Program-made: the position numbers and the translations under genes
NCBI GenBank assembly: GCA_021778785.1
Contig: JAJYBX010000053.1
Location: forward strand, 1 to 8,892
Length of the DNA: 8,892 bases
From: Acidobacteriota bacterium
GTDB taxonomy: Bacteria > Acidobacteriota > Holophagae > Holophagales > Holophagaceae
Reading direction: 5' to 3'
Shown here: in pieces, positions 1 through 6,426 of the stretch
Numbering within the stretch: the stretch's first letter is position 1
How the letters are laid out: each line of letters opens with the position of its first letter
Notes under the pieces: model-generated
What the model saw: the letters and a program-made list of their open reading frames with translations, nothing else
Database searches by the model: none
What the model was told of the DNA's origin: nothing

Positions 1-2
1 TG

Positions 3-308
3 GTGCTCAAACATCTGGCGGAGAAGTACGGCGGCGGTGTGGTGGAGGAGCCGGCCTTCCTGGCGCCTGCGCCGGCCCCGGCGGCCCCCACGCACACCCT
101 GCCCCTGGAGGTGGAGGAGCTGTCCGCCGGTGAGCTGCTGGAGGAGATCGAGGAGATCCCCGCGGATGCCGCGGCCCAGGCCGCCCATGCCCCCCAGCCC
201 ACCCACATGCCCCACAGCAGCGTCGTCGAGGTCCCCGTGGTCCTGGACCGCAGCCTCTTCAGCGGCGAAGCCCCCGTCGAGATCAAGCTGAAGCTTTATA
301 TCAAGTAG
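3..308 (+). CDS. C-terminal part of an unrecognised Ala/Pro-rich acidic protein (5' end outside window)
   Basis: An open frame enters from the left edge and stops with TAG at 306-308, leaving about 101 residues. The GTG at position 3 could serve as a start, but there is no room to see a ribosome site, so I treat the gene as cut by the window. Seen in the sequence: a short N-terminal piece, an Ala/Pro-rich linker (about residues 18-31), a strongly acidic, probably helical stretch rich in Glu and Leu (about 33-55), a second Ala/Pro/His-rich linker (about 56-72), and a hydrophobic-basic tail ending in I-K-L-K-L-Y-I-K. There is no membrane segment or catalytic motif. Linkers of this type usually join domains, so the recognisable domain probably lies upstream of the window. 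I do not recognise the family. A hairpin follows the stop by about 10 nt, which suggests this gene ends its own transcript. Confidence 0.6.
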   Translation: MLKHLAEKYGGGVVEEPAFLAPAPAPAAPTHTLPLEVEELSAGELLEEIEEIPADAAAQAAHAPQPTHMPHSSVVEVPVVLDRSLFSGEAPVEIKLKLYIK

Positions 309-317
309 GTCGTGGCG

Positions 318-340
318 CGAAAAACGATGGCCGTTTTTCG
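318..340 (+). terminator. Perfect 9-bp hairpin, candidate (bidirectional) terminator
   Basis: CGAAAAACG (318-326) and CGTTTTTCG (332-340) are exact reverse complements around a 5-nt loop, and the stem can extend by one G-T and one C-G pair (316-342). It sits 10 nt after the stop of the upstream gene and before gltX. The A5/T5 tracts lie inside the stem and not after it, so this is not a textbook intrinsic terminator, although the symmetry allows either strand. Seen: the inverted repeat. Inferred: termination. Confidence 0.45.
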
Positions 341-344
341 TGAA

Positions 345-365
345 CGCGCGGACGAAGTCCGCGCG
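345..365. other. Second perfect hairpin, GC-rich with GAA triloop
   Basis: CGCGCGGAC (345-353) and GTCCGCGCG (357-365) are exact reverse complements around a GAA triloop. It starts 4 nt after the first hairpin and ends 37 nt before the gltX start. It could strengthen termination of the upstream gene, be a protein-binding palindrome, or form a 5' leader structure of gltX. No T-tract follows it, which weakens a stand-alone terminator reading. Confidence 0.5.
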
Positions 366-391
366 CCTGGGGCACACTGGAGTTTTGATCC

Positions 392-395
392 GAGG
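392..395 (+). promoter_or_regulatory. Shine-Dalgarno that fixes the gltX start
   Basis: GAGG lies 7 nt before the ATG at 403. An earlier in-frame start near 340 would fall within the hairpin 1/hairpin 2 segment and would add residues with no counterpart in the GluRS family, whose N-terminus normally begins a few residues before the V-x-x-R-F-A-P-S-P-T-G motif. The 403 start matches that. Confidence 0.55.
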
Positions 396-402
396 CCCGT
401 CC

Positions 403-1875
403 ATGTCCCGCCAGGTCGTCACCCGCTTCGCCCCGTCGCCCACGGGCATGCTCCACATCGGGGGCGTCCGCACGGCGCTGTTCTGCTGGCTCTTCGCCCG
501 GAAGCACGGGGGCCGCTTCATCCTGCGCGTGGAGGACACGGATCTCTCCCGCAGCACGGACGACAACATCCGCATCATCGAGGAGGGCATGGCCTGGTGC
601 GGCCTGGACTGGGACGAAGGCCCGGTCGTGGGCGATGCCGCGCGCTGGAAGGGCCCCCACGGCCCCTACCGCCAGATGCAGCGCATGGATCTCTACCGCG
701 CGAAGATCCAGGAACTGCTGGACAAGGGGCTGGCCTACCGCTGCCGCTGCTCCAAGGAGGCCCTGGACGTGCGCCGGAAGGCCGTGGAGGAGGCCGGCAA
801 GGTCTTCCAGTACAACCGGGGGCTGGATGCCGGGAGGGGCTGCGCCGACGCGCACCACGACGCCAGCCAGCCCGCCGCCATCCGCTTCCGCATGCCGGTG
901 GACGGCGACATCGTGGTGGCGGACCTCATCAAGGGCGAGACCCACTTCCCCGCTGAGAGCCTGGATGACTGGATCATCGCCCGCACCGGCGAGGCGCCGG
1001 GCGAGATCGGCGTGCCCACCTACAACTTCTGCGTGGTGGTGGACGACACCCACATGGAGGTGACCCACGTCATCCGCGGGGACGACCACCTGAACAACAC
1101 GCCCAAGCAGATCCCGCTCTTCGAGGCTTTCGGCTACGACCTGCCGGCCTTCGCCCACGTGCCCATGATCCTGGGGGCGGACGGGGCCAAGCTGAGCAAG
1201 CGCCACGGCGCCACCAGCATCACCGAGTACCAGGCCATGGGCCTGCTGCCCTCCGCCGTGCGCCTGGCCCTGGCCCGCCTCTCCTGGACCCCGAAGATCG
1301 ACGGCAGGGCCGTGGAGAGCGCCGAGGAGGAGCTGCTCACGGACGCGCAGATGATCCAGCTCTTCGACCTGGCCGACTGCCAGAAGAGCGCCGCCCGCTT
1401 CGACATGGACAAGCTCCAGTGGATGAACCAGAAGCTCATCCAGCGGGCCGCCTGGCAGGAACTGGAACCCCACCTCCGCCCCTTCATGCCGGAGGGCTGG
1501 GCCGCGAAGCCCGAGGACTTCAAGCGCGCGGCCATCCAGGCCACCCAGAAGGGCAAGTCGCTGGTGGAGATGGCCGAGGCCCTGCGCTTCGCCTTCGAGC
1601 GGCCCGACGCCTTCGACGAGAAGGCCGTGGAGAAGTTCATGACCCCGGCGATCCGGCCCGCCCTGGCCGAGGTGCGCGCCCTGACCGACTACACCCACGA
1701 CGGCCTGGAGGCCGGCTTCAACGCCATCCTCGAGCGCCACGGCCTCAAGACCAAGGACCTGGCCCAGGCCCTGCGCGTGGCCCTCTGCGGCCGGCCCGTC
1801 AGCCCCGGCATCTTCGACACGCTCCTGCTCGTGGGCAGGGAGGAAGTGGCTGCCCGCCTGGTGCGCTGGCTGTGA
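403..1875 (+). CDS. gltX: Glutamyl-tRNA synthetase (GluRS)
   Basis: Cytosolic class I aminoacyl-tRNA synthetase that attaches glutamate to tRNA-Glu using ATP. The protein is 490 residues, slightly longer than the roughly 470 of the E. coli enzyme. The Rossmann catalytic core starts almost at once: R-F-A-P-S-P-T-G at residues 8-15 followed by the HIGH-type motif H-I-G-G at 18-21. The KMSKS-type loop reads K-L-S-K-R at 263-267. A Cys-x-Cys pair (114, 116) with Cys147 and His151/152 resembles the zinc site seen in some bacterial GluRS; that assignment is inferred. The C-terminal helical region, from about residue 330, is the anticodon-binding part and ends in the usual L-R-x-A-L-x-G-R-x-x-S-P-G-I-F block. 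The stop TGA overlaps the ATG of the next gene, so the two are probably co-translated. With glnS nearby, this enzyme is probably discriminating (tRNA-Glu only), though I cannot read specificity from the sequence. Confidence 0.97.
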   Translation: MSRQVVTRFAPSPTGMLHIGGVRTALFCWLFARKHGGRFILRVEDTDLSRSTDDNIRIIEEGMAWCGLDWDEGPVVGDAARWKGPHGPYRQMQRMDLYRAKIQELLDKGLAYRCRCSKEALDVRRKAVEEAGKVFQYNRGLDAGRGCADAHHDASQPAAIRFRMPVDGDIVVADLIKGETHFPAESLDDWIIARTGEAPGEIGVPTYNFCVVVDDTHMEVTHVIRGDDHLNNTPKQIPLFEAFGYDLPAFAHVPMILGADGAKLSKRHGATSITEYQAMGLLPSAVRLALARLSWTPKIDGRAVESAEEELLTDAQMIQLFDLADCQKSAARFDMDKLQWMNQKLIQRAAWQELEPHLRPFMPEGWAAKPEDFKRAAIQATQKGKSLVEMAEALRFAFERPDAFDEKAVEKFMTPAIRPALAEVRALTDYTHDGLEAGFNAILERHGLKTKDLAQALRVALCGRPVSPGIFDTLLLVGREEVAARLVRWL

Positions 1876-2219
1876 TGGATCTCCAGGAGTTCACCCAGAT
1901 CACCCTGGCCGTGCTGGAGGACCATGGCACCGCCGCCTACGCGCCCACGATCATCGCGGGGGAGACGGTGCAGGTCATCCAGGGGATCCCCGAGGAGATC
2001 GACCACCGTGAGGCCCTGCAGGAGATGGTGCTGCGCCTGGGGCTGGAACAGTCCGAGTTCTTCTTCGGCGTGCGTTCCGGCCCCGGCGAGGTCACCACCG
2101 GCTTCCACAACCTGGCCGGAACGCGCTTCCAGTGCATCTCCCAGCTCCACCAGGGCTTCATGGTCTCCGACCTCGCGGACTGCCCCTGGTGGACCCTGGA
2201 CCAGGGCCGGGACCAGTAG
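1875..2219 (+). CDS. Conserved-looking hypothetical protein translationally coupled to gltX
   Basis: A 114-residue protein starting at the ATG of a TGATG overlap with the gltX stop and ending in TAG. I do not recognise the family. There is no Shine-Dalgarno just upstream (the nearest purine run, 1838-1845, is about 30 nt away), so translation probably relies on reinitiation by ribosomes finishing gltX. The protein looks soluble, with no signal peptide or membrane segment. An N-terminal helical, acidic part includes D-L-Q-E-F at residues 2-6 and [14 protein letters not shown] around 38-51. It is followed by a likely beta-rich half containing [13 protein letters not shown] and [11 protein letters not shown]. 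Two Cys (in Q-C-I-S and D-C-P-W-W) are present without a CxxC pair. Codon use matches the neighbours, which argues for a real gene. Location suggests a link to GluRS or tRNA-Glu metabolism, but that is only inference from position. Confidence 0.8.
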   Translation: MDLQEFTQITLAVLEDHGTAAYAPTIIAGETVQVIQGIPEEIDHREALQEMVLRLGLEQSEFFFGVRSGPGEVTTGFHNLAGTRFQCISQLHQGFMVSDLADCPWWTLDQGRDQ

Positions 2220-2289
2220 GCGCCGGGGGAAGCCTTCCTGGGATCGCCGGTGGCCGGGTATCTTGGAAGGTTCCAGCCTGAGAGCCCCC

Positions 2290-3999
2290 ATGCCCGCCGA
2301 ACCCTCCGCCCCCGAACCCAAGAGCCTCCACTTCATCGAGGAGATCGTCGAGGGAGATCTCGCCTCGGGCAAGCACGGGGGGCGGGTGCTCACCCGCTTC
2401 CCGCCGGAGCCCAACGGCTACCTGCACATCGGCCATGCCAAGAGCATCTGCCTGAACTTCGGGCTGGGCGCGAAGTACGGCGGCGCCACGAACCTGCGCT
2501 TCGACGACACCAACCCGGTGAAGGAGGACGTGGAATACGTGGACTCCATCCGCGAGGACGTCCGCTGGCTGGGCTTCGACTGGAAGGGCGAGCACTACGC
2601 CTCGGACTACTTCCAGTTCCTCTACGACTACGCCGAGTACCTCGTCCAGCAGGGCAAGGCCTACGTCTGCGACCTCTCGGAGGCGGAGATCCGCGAGTAC
2701 CGGGGCAACTTCCACGTGCCGGGGAAGGCGAGCCCGTACCGGGACCGCACCCCGGAGGAGAACCTTGACCTCTTCCGCCGCATGCGGGCCGGCGAGTTCC
2801 CGGACGGCTCCCGCGTGCTGCGGGCGAAGATCGACATGGCCAGCGGGAACATGAACCTGCGGGACCCGCTCATGTACCGCATCCGCCGGGCGCACCACCA
2901 CCGCACGGGCGACGCCTGGCTCATCTACCCCATGTACGACTACGCCCATGGTGTCTCCGACGCGATCGAGACCATCACCCATTCCATCTGCACCCTGGAG
3001 TTCGAGGACCACCGCCCGCTCTACGACTGGTTCCTGGAGCAGGATGGGGAGGGCCGCTTCTTCCAGCGCCCCCTGCCGCGCCAGATCGAGTTCGCCCGGC
3101 TGAACCTCACCTACACCGTGATGAGCAAGCGCCGCCTGCTGCTCCTGGTGCAGGAGGGCCACGTCAAGGCCTGGGACGATCCCCGCATGCCGACCATCTG
3201 CGGCCTGCGCCGCCGAGGCTACACCCCCGAGAGCGTGCGGGCCTTCGCCGAGCGCGTGGGCGTGGCCAAGCGCGACACGGTGATCGACGTGGGCCTGCTG
3301 GAATTCGCCATCCGCGAGGATCTGGAGAAGAAGGCCCCCCGGGCCATGGCGGTGTTGCGGCCCCTGCGGCTGGTCATCGAGAACATGGCCGAGGGCGAGG
3401 TCCACTGGCTGTCCCTGCCGAACCATCCGGATGACCCGGCCTTCGGCACCCGGCAGGTGCCCTTCACCCGGGAACTGCTCATCGAACGGGACGACTTCCG
3501 CGAGGACGCGCCCAAGAAGTGGTTCCGCCTGGCCCCGGGCGCCGAGGTGCGCCTCAAGGGCGCCTGCCTGGTCCGCTGCACGGAGGTGGTCCGCGATGCC
3601 GCCGGCGGGGTGGCCGAGCTGCGCTGCACCTGGGATCCGGCTTCCCTGGGCGGGGACGCCCCCGATGGCCGGAAGGTGAAGGGCACCCTCCACTGGGTGT
3701 CTTCCGCCCACGCGGTTCCCGCGGAAGTGCGGCTCTACGATCGCCTGTTCACGGCCGAGGACCCCATGGATGTGCCGGAAGGCGGCGACTGGCGGGCCAC
3801 CCTGAACCCGGATTCCCTCGAAGCCCTCACGGAGGCCCGGGTGGAGGCGGCCGTGGCCGAGGCCGCCCCGGGCACCCGGTTCCAGTTCGAGCGCCTGGGC
3901 TACTTCTGCGCCGATCCGGACGGCCGGCCAGGGGCGCCGGTGTTCAACCGGACGGTGGGGCTGAAGGACAGCTGGGCCAAGCTGGAGGCCAAGGGCTGA
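2290..3999 (+). CDS. glnS: Glutaminyl-tRNA synthetase (GlnRS)
   Basis: Cytosolic class I synthetase that charges tRNA-Gln with glutamine directly. It has 569 residues against about 554 in E. coli and appears complete. The catalytic core has [13 protein letters not shown] at 37-49 (HIGH at 46-49), R-F-D-D-T-N-P shortly after, the family block [17 protein letters not shown] with T-H-S-I-C-T-L-E-F, and the KMSKS-type M-S-K-R-R at 278-282. Next comes [17 protein letters not shown], a GlnRS hallmark separating it from GluRS. The last 230 or so residues form the two-beta-barrel anticodon-binding region, ending in F-N-R-T-V-x-L-K-D-S-W. No extra YqeY-like C-terminal domain is attached. The ATG at 2290 has a weak GAGAG 5 nt upstream; the open frame extends further upstream but overlaps the preceding gene in another frame. 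It lies 70 nt after the 114-residue gene and could be co-transcribed with gltX. Confidence 0.97.
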   Translation: MPAEPSAPEPKSLHFIEEIVEGDLASGKHGGRVLTRFPPEPNGYLHIGHAKSICLNFGLGAKYGGATNLRFDDTNPVKEDVEYVDSIREDVRWLGFDWKGEHYASDYFQFLYDYAEYLVQQGKAYVCDLSEAEIREYRGNFHVPGKASPYRDRTPEENLDLFRRMRAGEFPDGSRVLRAKIDMASGNMNLRDPLMYRIRRAHHHRTGDAWLIYPMYDYAHGVSDAIETITHSICTLEFEDHRPLYDWFLEQDGEGRFFQRPLPRQIEFARLNLTYTVMSKRRLLLLVQEGHVKAWDDPRMPTICGLRRRGYTPESVRAFAERVGVAKRDTVIDVGLLEFAIREDLEKKAPRAMAVLRPLRLVIENMAEGEVHWLSLPNHPDDPAFGTRQVPFTRELLIERDDFREDAPKKWFRLAPGAEVRLKGACLVRCTEVVRDAAGGVAELRCTWDPASLGGDAPDGRKVKGTLHWVSSAHAVPAEVRLYDRLFTAEDPMDVPEGGDWRATLNPDSLEALTEARVEAAVAEAAPGTRFQFERLGYFCADPDGRPGAPVFNRTVGLKDSWAKLEAKG

Positions 4000-4172
4000 C
4001 CGGAGGTCCGTCCGTTTTCTCCCAGACCCGTGGAAACCTGCGGGCCCTCCGGCTGTGACCCAGGTCGCAAGGCGCCGGATCCGGTTCTTTCCCTCCGTGT
4101 CGGGAAGGCGGGGGGTCTGGTAGGCTCGATGGGTTGGGCGTCCTTGCGGGAGGCCCTGCCGGGAAGCCGCCC
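4000..4172. other. glnS-nuoH intergenic region
   Basis: This 173-nt gap separates the tRNA synthetase block from the nuo operon and is where a nuo promoter would be expected. I see no convincing terminator after glnS. Visible but weak features are a 10-nt palindrome CCGGATCCGG (4075-4084), a 7-bp stem with one G-T pair and an 8-nt loop (4087-4093 with 4102-4108), and a TAGGCT (4121-4126) that could be a degenerate -10 with no good -35. A complementary pair CCAGACCC (4022-4029) and GGGTCTGG (4113-4120) could close the whole leader, but 8-bp matches are not rare at this GC content. Confidence 0.3.
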
Positions 4173-5234
4173 ATGGACACGCTCGCGAGCCTGCTTCACA
4201 TGTCACCTGCCGTCGCCTGGATGGTGGTGAAGATCGTCATCGTCTTCAGCGCCGTCATGATCCTGGCCTCGGTCTGGACCTGGGTGGAGCGCCGGGGATC
4301 GGCCATGATCCAGGACCGCATCGGGCCCAACCGCGCCGCGATCTTCGGCAGGATCAGGATCATCGGCCTGCAGCAGCTCCTGGCGGACGGCATCAAGTTC
4401 TTCTTCAAGGAGGATCTGGCGCCCACGGACGCCAACAAGGCCCTCTTCTGGCTGGCCCCCTTCCTGGCCTTCGTGCCCGCCCTGATGGGCTTCGCTGTGA
4501 TCCCCTTCGGCCGGAGCTTCACCAGCGGCGGCCACGTCTACCACCTCTCCGTGCTGGATCCCGGCAACGGCATGGGGATGCTCTATCCCCTGGCCATCGG
4601 CGGCCTCGCGGTCTACGGGGTGCTGGTGGCCGCCTGGTCCAGCAACAACAAGTGGGCCATCCTCGGCGGCATGCGGTCCTCGGCGGCCATGGTGAGCTAC
4701 GAGATCGGCATGAGCCTCTCGGTGGTGGCCCTCTTCATGACCACCGGCGGCTACGACCCCTCCGAGATCATCGCGGCCCAGGGCCACCTGCCCTGGCACT
4801 GGAACGTCGTCCCCCACTTCCTCGGCTTCATCGTCTTCTTCACCTGCATGTTCGCCGAGACGAACCGGCTCCCCTTCGACTTCGCCGAGGGCGAGAGCGA
4901 GATCGTGGCCGGGTTCAACACCGAGTACGGGAGCATGAAGTTCAGCCTCCTGGCCCTGGCCGAGTACGCGCACCTGATGACGGCCTCGGCCCTCATCGCG
5001 ACCCTCTACTTCGGCGGCTGGCAGGTGCCCTTCGTGGCGAACCCGACCGTGGCGCTGTCGATCACCAGCTTCGTGCTCAAGCTGGTCTTCTTCGCCTGGG
5101 TGTTCGTGTGGATCCGGTGGACGCTGCCGCGGTTCCGGTACGACCAGCTGATGCACCTGGGCTGGAAGGTCATGCTGCCGCTGTCCATGGTGAACCTGGT
5201 CTTCCACGCCTGGCGCATGAGCCAGGGCCACTGA
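4173..5234 (+). CDS. nuoH: NADH:quinone oxidoreductase subunit H (complex I membrane subunit)
   Basis: NuoH (ND1 homologue) anchors the hydrophilic arm of complex I and forms much of the quinone-entry chamber in the inner membrane. The product is 353 residues, near the family length, with about eight hydrophobic segments. Signatures: W-x-E-R-R at 37-41 and R-I-G-P-N-R at 49-54 after the first membrane helix; A-D-G-I-K-F-F-F-K-E-D in the first cytoplasmic loop; and the acidic quinone-site loop E-T-N-R-x-P-F-D-x-x-E-G-E-S-E at 229-243 followed by G-F-N-T-E-Y. I chose ATG 4173 over a TTG at 4134 and an ATG at 4200 because it is an ATG with GGGAAG 6 nt upstream and gives a normal short N-terminus; ATG 4200 remains possible. 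It is the first nuo gene here. Its stop overlaps the strong ribosome site of nuoI, so H and I are closely coupled. Confidence 0.96.
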   Translation: MDTLASLLHMSPAVAWMVVKIVIVFSAVMILASVWTWVERRGSAMIQDRIGPNRAAIFGRIRIIGLQQLLADGIKFFFKEDLAPTDANKALFWLAPFLAFVPALMGFAVIPFGRSFTSGGHVYHLSVLDPGNGMGMLYPLAIGGLAVYGVLVAAWSSNNKWAILGGMRSSAAMVSYEIGMSLSVVALFMTTGGYDPSEIIAAQGHLPWHWNVVPHFLGFIVFFTCMFAETNRLPFDFAEGESEIVAGFNTEYGSMKFSLLALAEYAHLMTASALIATLYFGGWQVPFVANPTVALSITSFVLKLVFFAWVFVWIRWTLPRFRYDQLMHLGWKVMLPLSMVNLVFHAWRMSQGH

Positions 5235-5244
5235 GGAGAGGGAC

Positions 5245-5808
5245 ATGGGTGTCGTCGTCAAGAAGGTCGAGCTGAGCTGGCTGGACCGCACCTACGTCTG
5301 GCCCGTGATGAAGGGCATGGGGATCACCTTCAACCACTTCATCAAGCAGCTGTTCACCCGCACGTCCAAGCGCTACACGATCCAGTACCCGGACATGAAG
5401 AAGGAGATGCCGGCCGGCTACCGCGGCCTGCACGAGCTCAAGCGCTTCGAAGACGGGGCCATCAAGTGCGTGGCCTGCTTCATGTGCGCCGAGGCCTGTC
5501 CTGCCCGGTGCATCAGCATCGAGGCCGAGGAGTTCAGCGACCTGAACATCACGCAGGGCTTCGAGGAGAAGCGGCCCCAGGTCTTCAAGATCGACATGCT
5601 CCGCTGCATCTACTGCGGCATGTGCGAGGAGGCCTGCCCCAAGGACGCCATCTGGCTGCGCAACGACTACGAAGTGGCCGCCTACGACCGCCTGTCCATG
5701 CAATACGGCAAGTGGGACCTGATGAACACCTACGCCGAGGCCGACGGCAAGGAGCGGATCACCCAGGATCCGATGCCCTCCGCGCCGCGCCGCGCCATCG
5801 CGATGTAA
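5245..5808 (+). CDS. nuoI: NADH:quinone oxidoreductase subunit I (two [4Fe-4S] ferredoxin-like)
   Basis: NuoI carries iron-sulfur clusters N6a and N6b, which pass electrons from the NuoG side to the terminal N2 cluster near quinone; it lies on the cytoplasmic face. The 187-residue protein has two C-x2-C-x2-C-x3-C-P motifs: Cys75, 78, 81 and 85 (C-V-A-C-F-M-C-A-E-A-C-P) and Cys121, 124, 127 and 131 (C-I-Y-C-G-M-C-E-E-A-C-P). All eight ligands are present. The N-terminal 70 residues contain the amphipathic region that contacts NuoH, with Y-P followed by G-Y-R-G-L-H just before the first cluster. The C-terminal tail (about 40 residues after the second cluster region) is hydrophilic. The ATG is preceded by AGGAGAGGG running out of the nuoH stop, a strong ribosome site; the gap to nuoH is 10 nt. 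Confidence 0.97.
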   Translation: MGVVVKKVELSWLDRTYVWPVMKGMGITFNHFIKQLFTRTSKRYTIQYPDMKKEMPAGYRGLHELKRFEDGAIKCVACFMCAEACPARCISIEAEEFSDLNITQGFEEKRPQVFKIDMLRCIYCGMCEEACPKDAIWLRNDYEVAAYDRLSMQYGKWDLMNTYAEADGKERITQDPMPSAPRRAIAM

Positions 5809-5817
5809 GGAGCCGCC

Positions 5818-6312
5818 ATGTTCCTGGCCTTTGCCCTCATCACGCTCCTGGGCGCCCTCGGGATGCTGCTGCAGAAGAACATCATCGTGGCGGGCCTCTT
5901 CATGGTCGCCGCCTTCTTCGGCGTCGCCGGCCTCTTCGTGCTGCTGGCCAACCCCGTGGCGGCGGCCCTCCAGCTCATCGTCTACAGCGGCGCCATCATG
6001 GTGCTGGTCCTCTTCGTGATCATGATGCTCAGCAGCCACGAGGAGGAGGCGGCCGAGGTGGGCCACCCCATCCAGCGCTGGCTCTCCGTGCTGCTCGCCC
6101 TGGCGCTGGCCGCGGGCGGCGTCACGCTGGTGCTGGCCTCGAAGGGCGTGCGGCAGCTGGCGGAGCGCGGCGCGGCCATGCCCCCGGCGGTGACCCTGCA
6201 GGGCGTCGGCGCGACCCTCTTCGAAGGCCACGTCCTGGGCTTCGAAGTGGCGGGCCTCATGCTGCTGGCGGCCATGGTGGGCGCCGTCGCGCTGACCAAA
6301 AGGAATCTGTGA
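5818..6312 (+). CDS. nuoJ: NADH:quinone oxidoreductase subunit J
   Basis: NuoJ (ND6 homologue) is a small membrane-arm subunit lying between the quinone module and the NuoK/NuoN antiporter-like part, where it helps couple quinone chemistry to proton pumping. The protein has 164 residues and about five hydrophobic helices: one from the N-terminus, two in residues 20-75, one around 88-107 and one near the C-terminus (about 137-160). The conserved V-Y-S-G-A-I in transmembrane helix 3 is at 55-60 and is followed by M-V-L-V-L-F-V-I-M-M. The region between helices 4 and 5 is short. Translation starts at ATG 5818 behind TAAGGAG with a 5-nt spacer, 9 nt after nuoI. The C-terminus reads T-K-R-N-L-stop; the DNA for K-R-N-L-stop recurs 104 nt downstream, just before nuoK. 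Confidence 0.95.
   Translation: MFLAFALITLLGALGMLLQKNIIVAGLFMVAAFFGVAGLFVLLANPVAAALQLIVYSGAIMVLVLFVIMMLSSHEEEAAEVGHPIQRWLSVLLALALAAGGVTLVLASKGVRQLAERGAAMPPAVTLQGVGATLFEGHVLGFEVAGLMLLAAMVGAVALTKRNL
6298..6312 (+). repeat. Direct repeat copy 1 (nuoJ 3' end)
   Basis: AAAAGGAATCTGTGA encodes K-R-N-L-stop of NuoJ. It matches 6402-6416 at 14 of 15 positions, with the repeat unit offset by 104 nt. Both copies end in the same TGA. Confidence 0.85.
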
Positions 6313-6416
6313 TGAGCTCACCACGGATGCCTCACTGCAGCGTCGGCGAGCGGGCCATTGATGTTCCGGGCGTCTCGCGTATCGGCGAAGCCGATGCCGA
6401 GAAACGGAATCTGTGA
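6312..6416 (+). CDS. Possible 34-residue ORF overlapping the nuoJ stop
   Basis: An ATG at 6312 overlaps the nuoJ TGA (TGATG), the same coupling geometry seen at the gltX junction. It reads 34 codons to TGA 6414-6416, 10 nt before nuoK. The peptide is hydrophilic, begins M-S-S-P-R-M-P-H-C-S-V-G-E-R, and ends A-E-K-R-N-L because the second repeat copy lies in this frame. There is no good ribosome site of its own within usual distance, so it would depend on NuoJ termination. It matches no complex I subunit I know. It may be a by-product of the insertion that created the spacer; codon use is not decisive at this length. Confidence 0.2.
   Translation: MSSPRMPHCSVGERAIDVPGVSRIGEADAEKRNL
6313..6405. 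mobile_element. Candidate short repeat-flanked insertion between nuoJ and nuoK
   Basis: This 93-nt stretch lies between the two near-identical copies of the nuoJ end and makes the J-K gap 114 nt where other junctions in the operon are 7-10 nt. It looks lower in GC than the flanking genes. It opens with the palindrome TGAGCTCA (6313-6320) and ends in a long hairpin (6373-6402). No transposase and no clear terminal inverted repeats are present. If the flanking copies are a target duplication, it would be a non-autonomous palindromic element; the transposition reading is inference. The alternative is a slippage or duplication product, but the interior does not convincingly match the preceding 104 nt. 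Confidence 0.35.
6373..6402 (+). other. 13-bp hairpin with one bulge and GAA triloop, upstream of nuoK
   Basis: TCTCG (6373-6377), a bulged C (6378) and GTATCGGC (6379-6386) pair with GCCGATGC (6390-6397) and CGAGA (6398-6402) around GAA, including one G-T pair. No T-tract follows, so it is not a standard terminator. In the nuoJ-nuoK transcript it could stabilise RNA ends, invite RNase processing, or slow ribosomes between the two genes. It lies about 12 nt before the nuoK ribosome site, so it does not occlude it. Confidence 0.6.
6402..6416 (+). repeat. Direct repeat copy 2 (upstream of nuoK)
   Basis: AAACGGAATCTGTGA, differing from the nuoJ 3' end copy only at the fourth base. Its final GA starts the nuoK ribosome site. 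Removing one copy and the spacer would leave nuoJ and nuoK 10 nt apart, like the other junctions. Confidence 0.85.
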
Positions 6417-6420
6417 GGGG
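6415..6420 (+). promoter_or_regulatory. nuoK ribosome-binding site
   Basis: GAGGGG lies 6 nt before the nuoK ATG at 6427 and overlaps the TGA ending the second repeat copy. It favours ATG 6427 over the in-frame ATG at 6436, and shows that the nuoK initiation region is intact despite the long spacer. Confidence 0.6.
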
Positions 6421-6426
6421 CGGGCG

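Noticed and set aside
301..1740. Antisense open frame of 479 codons opposite gltX
   Set aside because: Same shadow effect; no domain-like sequence, and it covers the catalytic core of GluRS.
2235..2264. Possible promoter before glnS (TATCTT at 2259-2264, TTCCTG at 2235-2240)
   Set aside because: The -35 agrees with consensus at only two positions, the spacer is 18 nt, and glnS may simply read through from gltX.
4075..4090. CCGGATCCGG palindrome followed by TTCTTT as a glnS terminator
   Set aside because: A palindrome without a loop can only form a three-pair stem, too weak for an intrinsic terminator.
2158..4206. Long antisense open frame of 682 codons opposite glnS
   Set aside because: It is a composition shadow: GC-rich third positions remove stops from the opposite strand. 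Its translation is low-complexity (Gly/Ala/Val/His/Arg-rich) and the plus strand encodes unmistakable GlnRS.
6209..6416. Full 104-nt tandem duplication of the end of nuoJ
   Set aside because: Aligning 6209-6312 with 6313-6416 shows convincing identity only in the last 15 nt; a shared GCGGGCC in the interior is at a different offset and is expected by chance.
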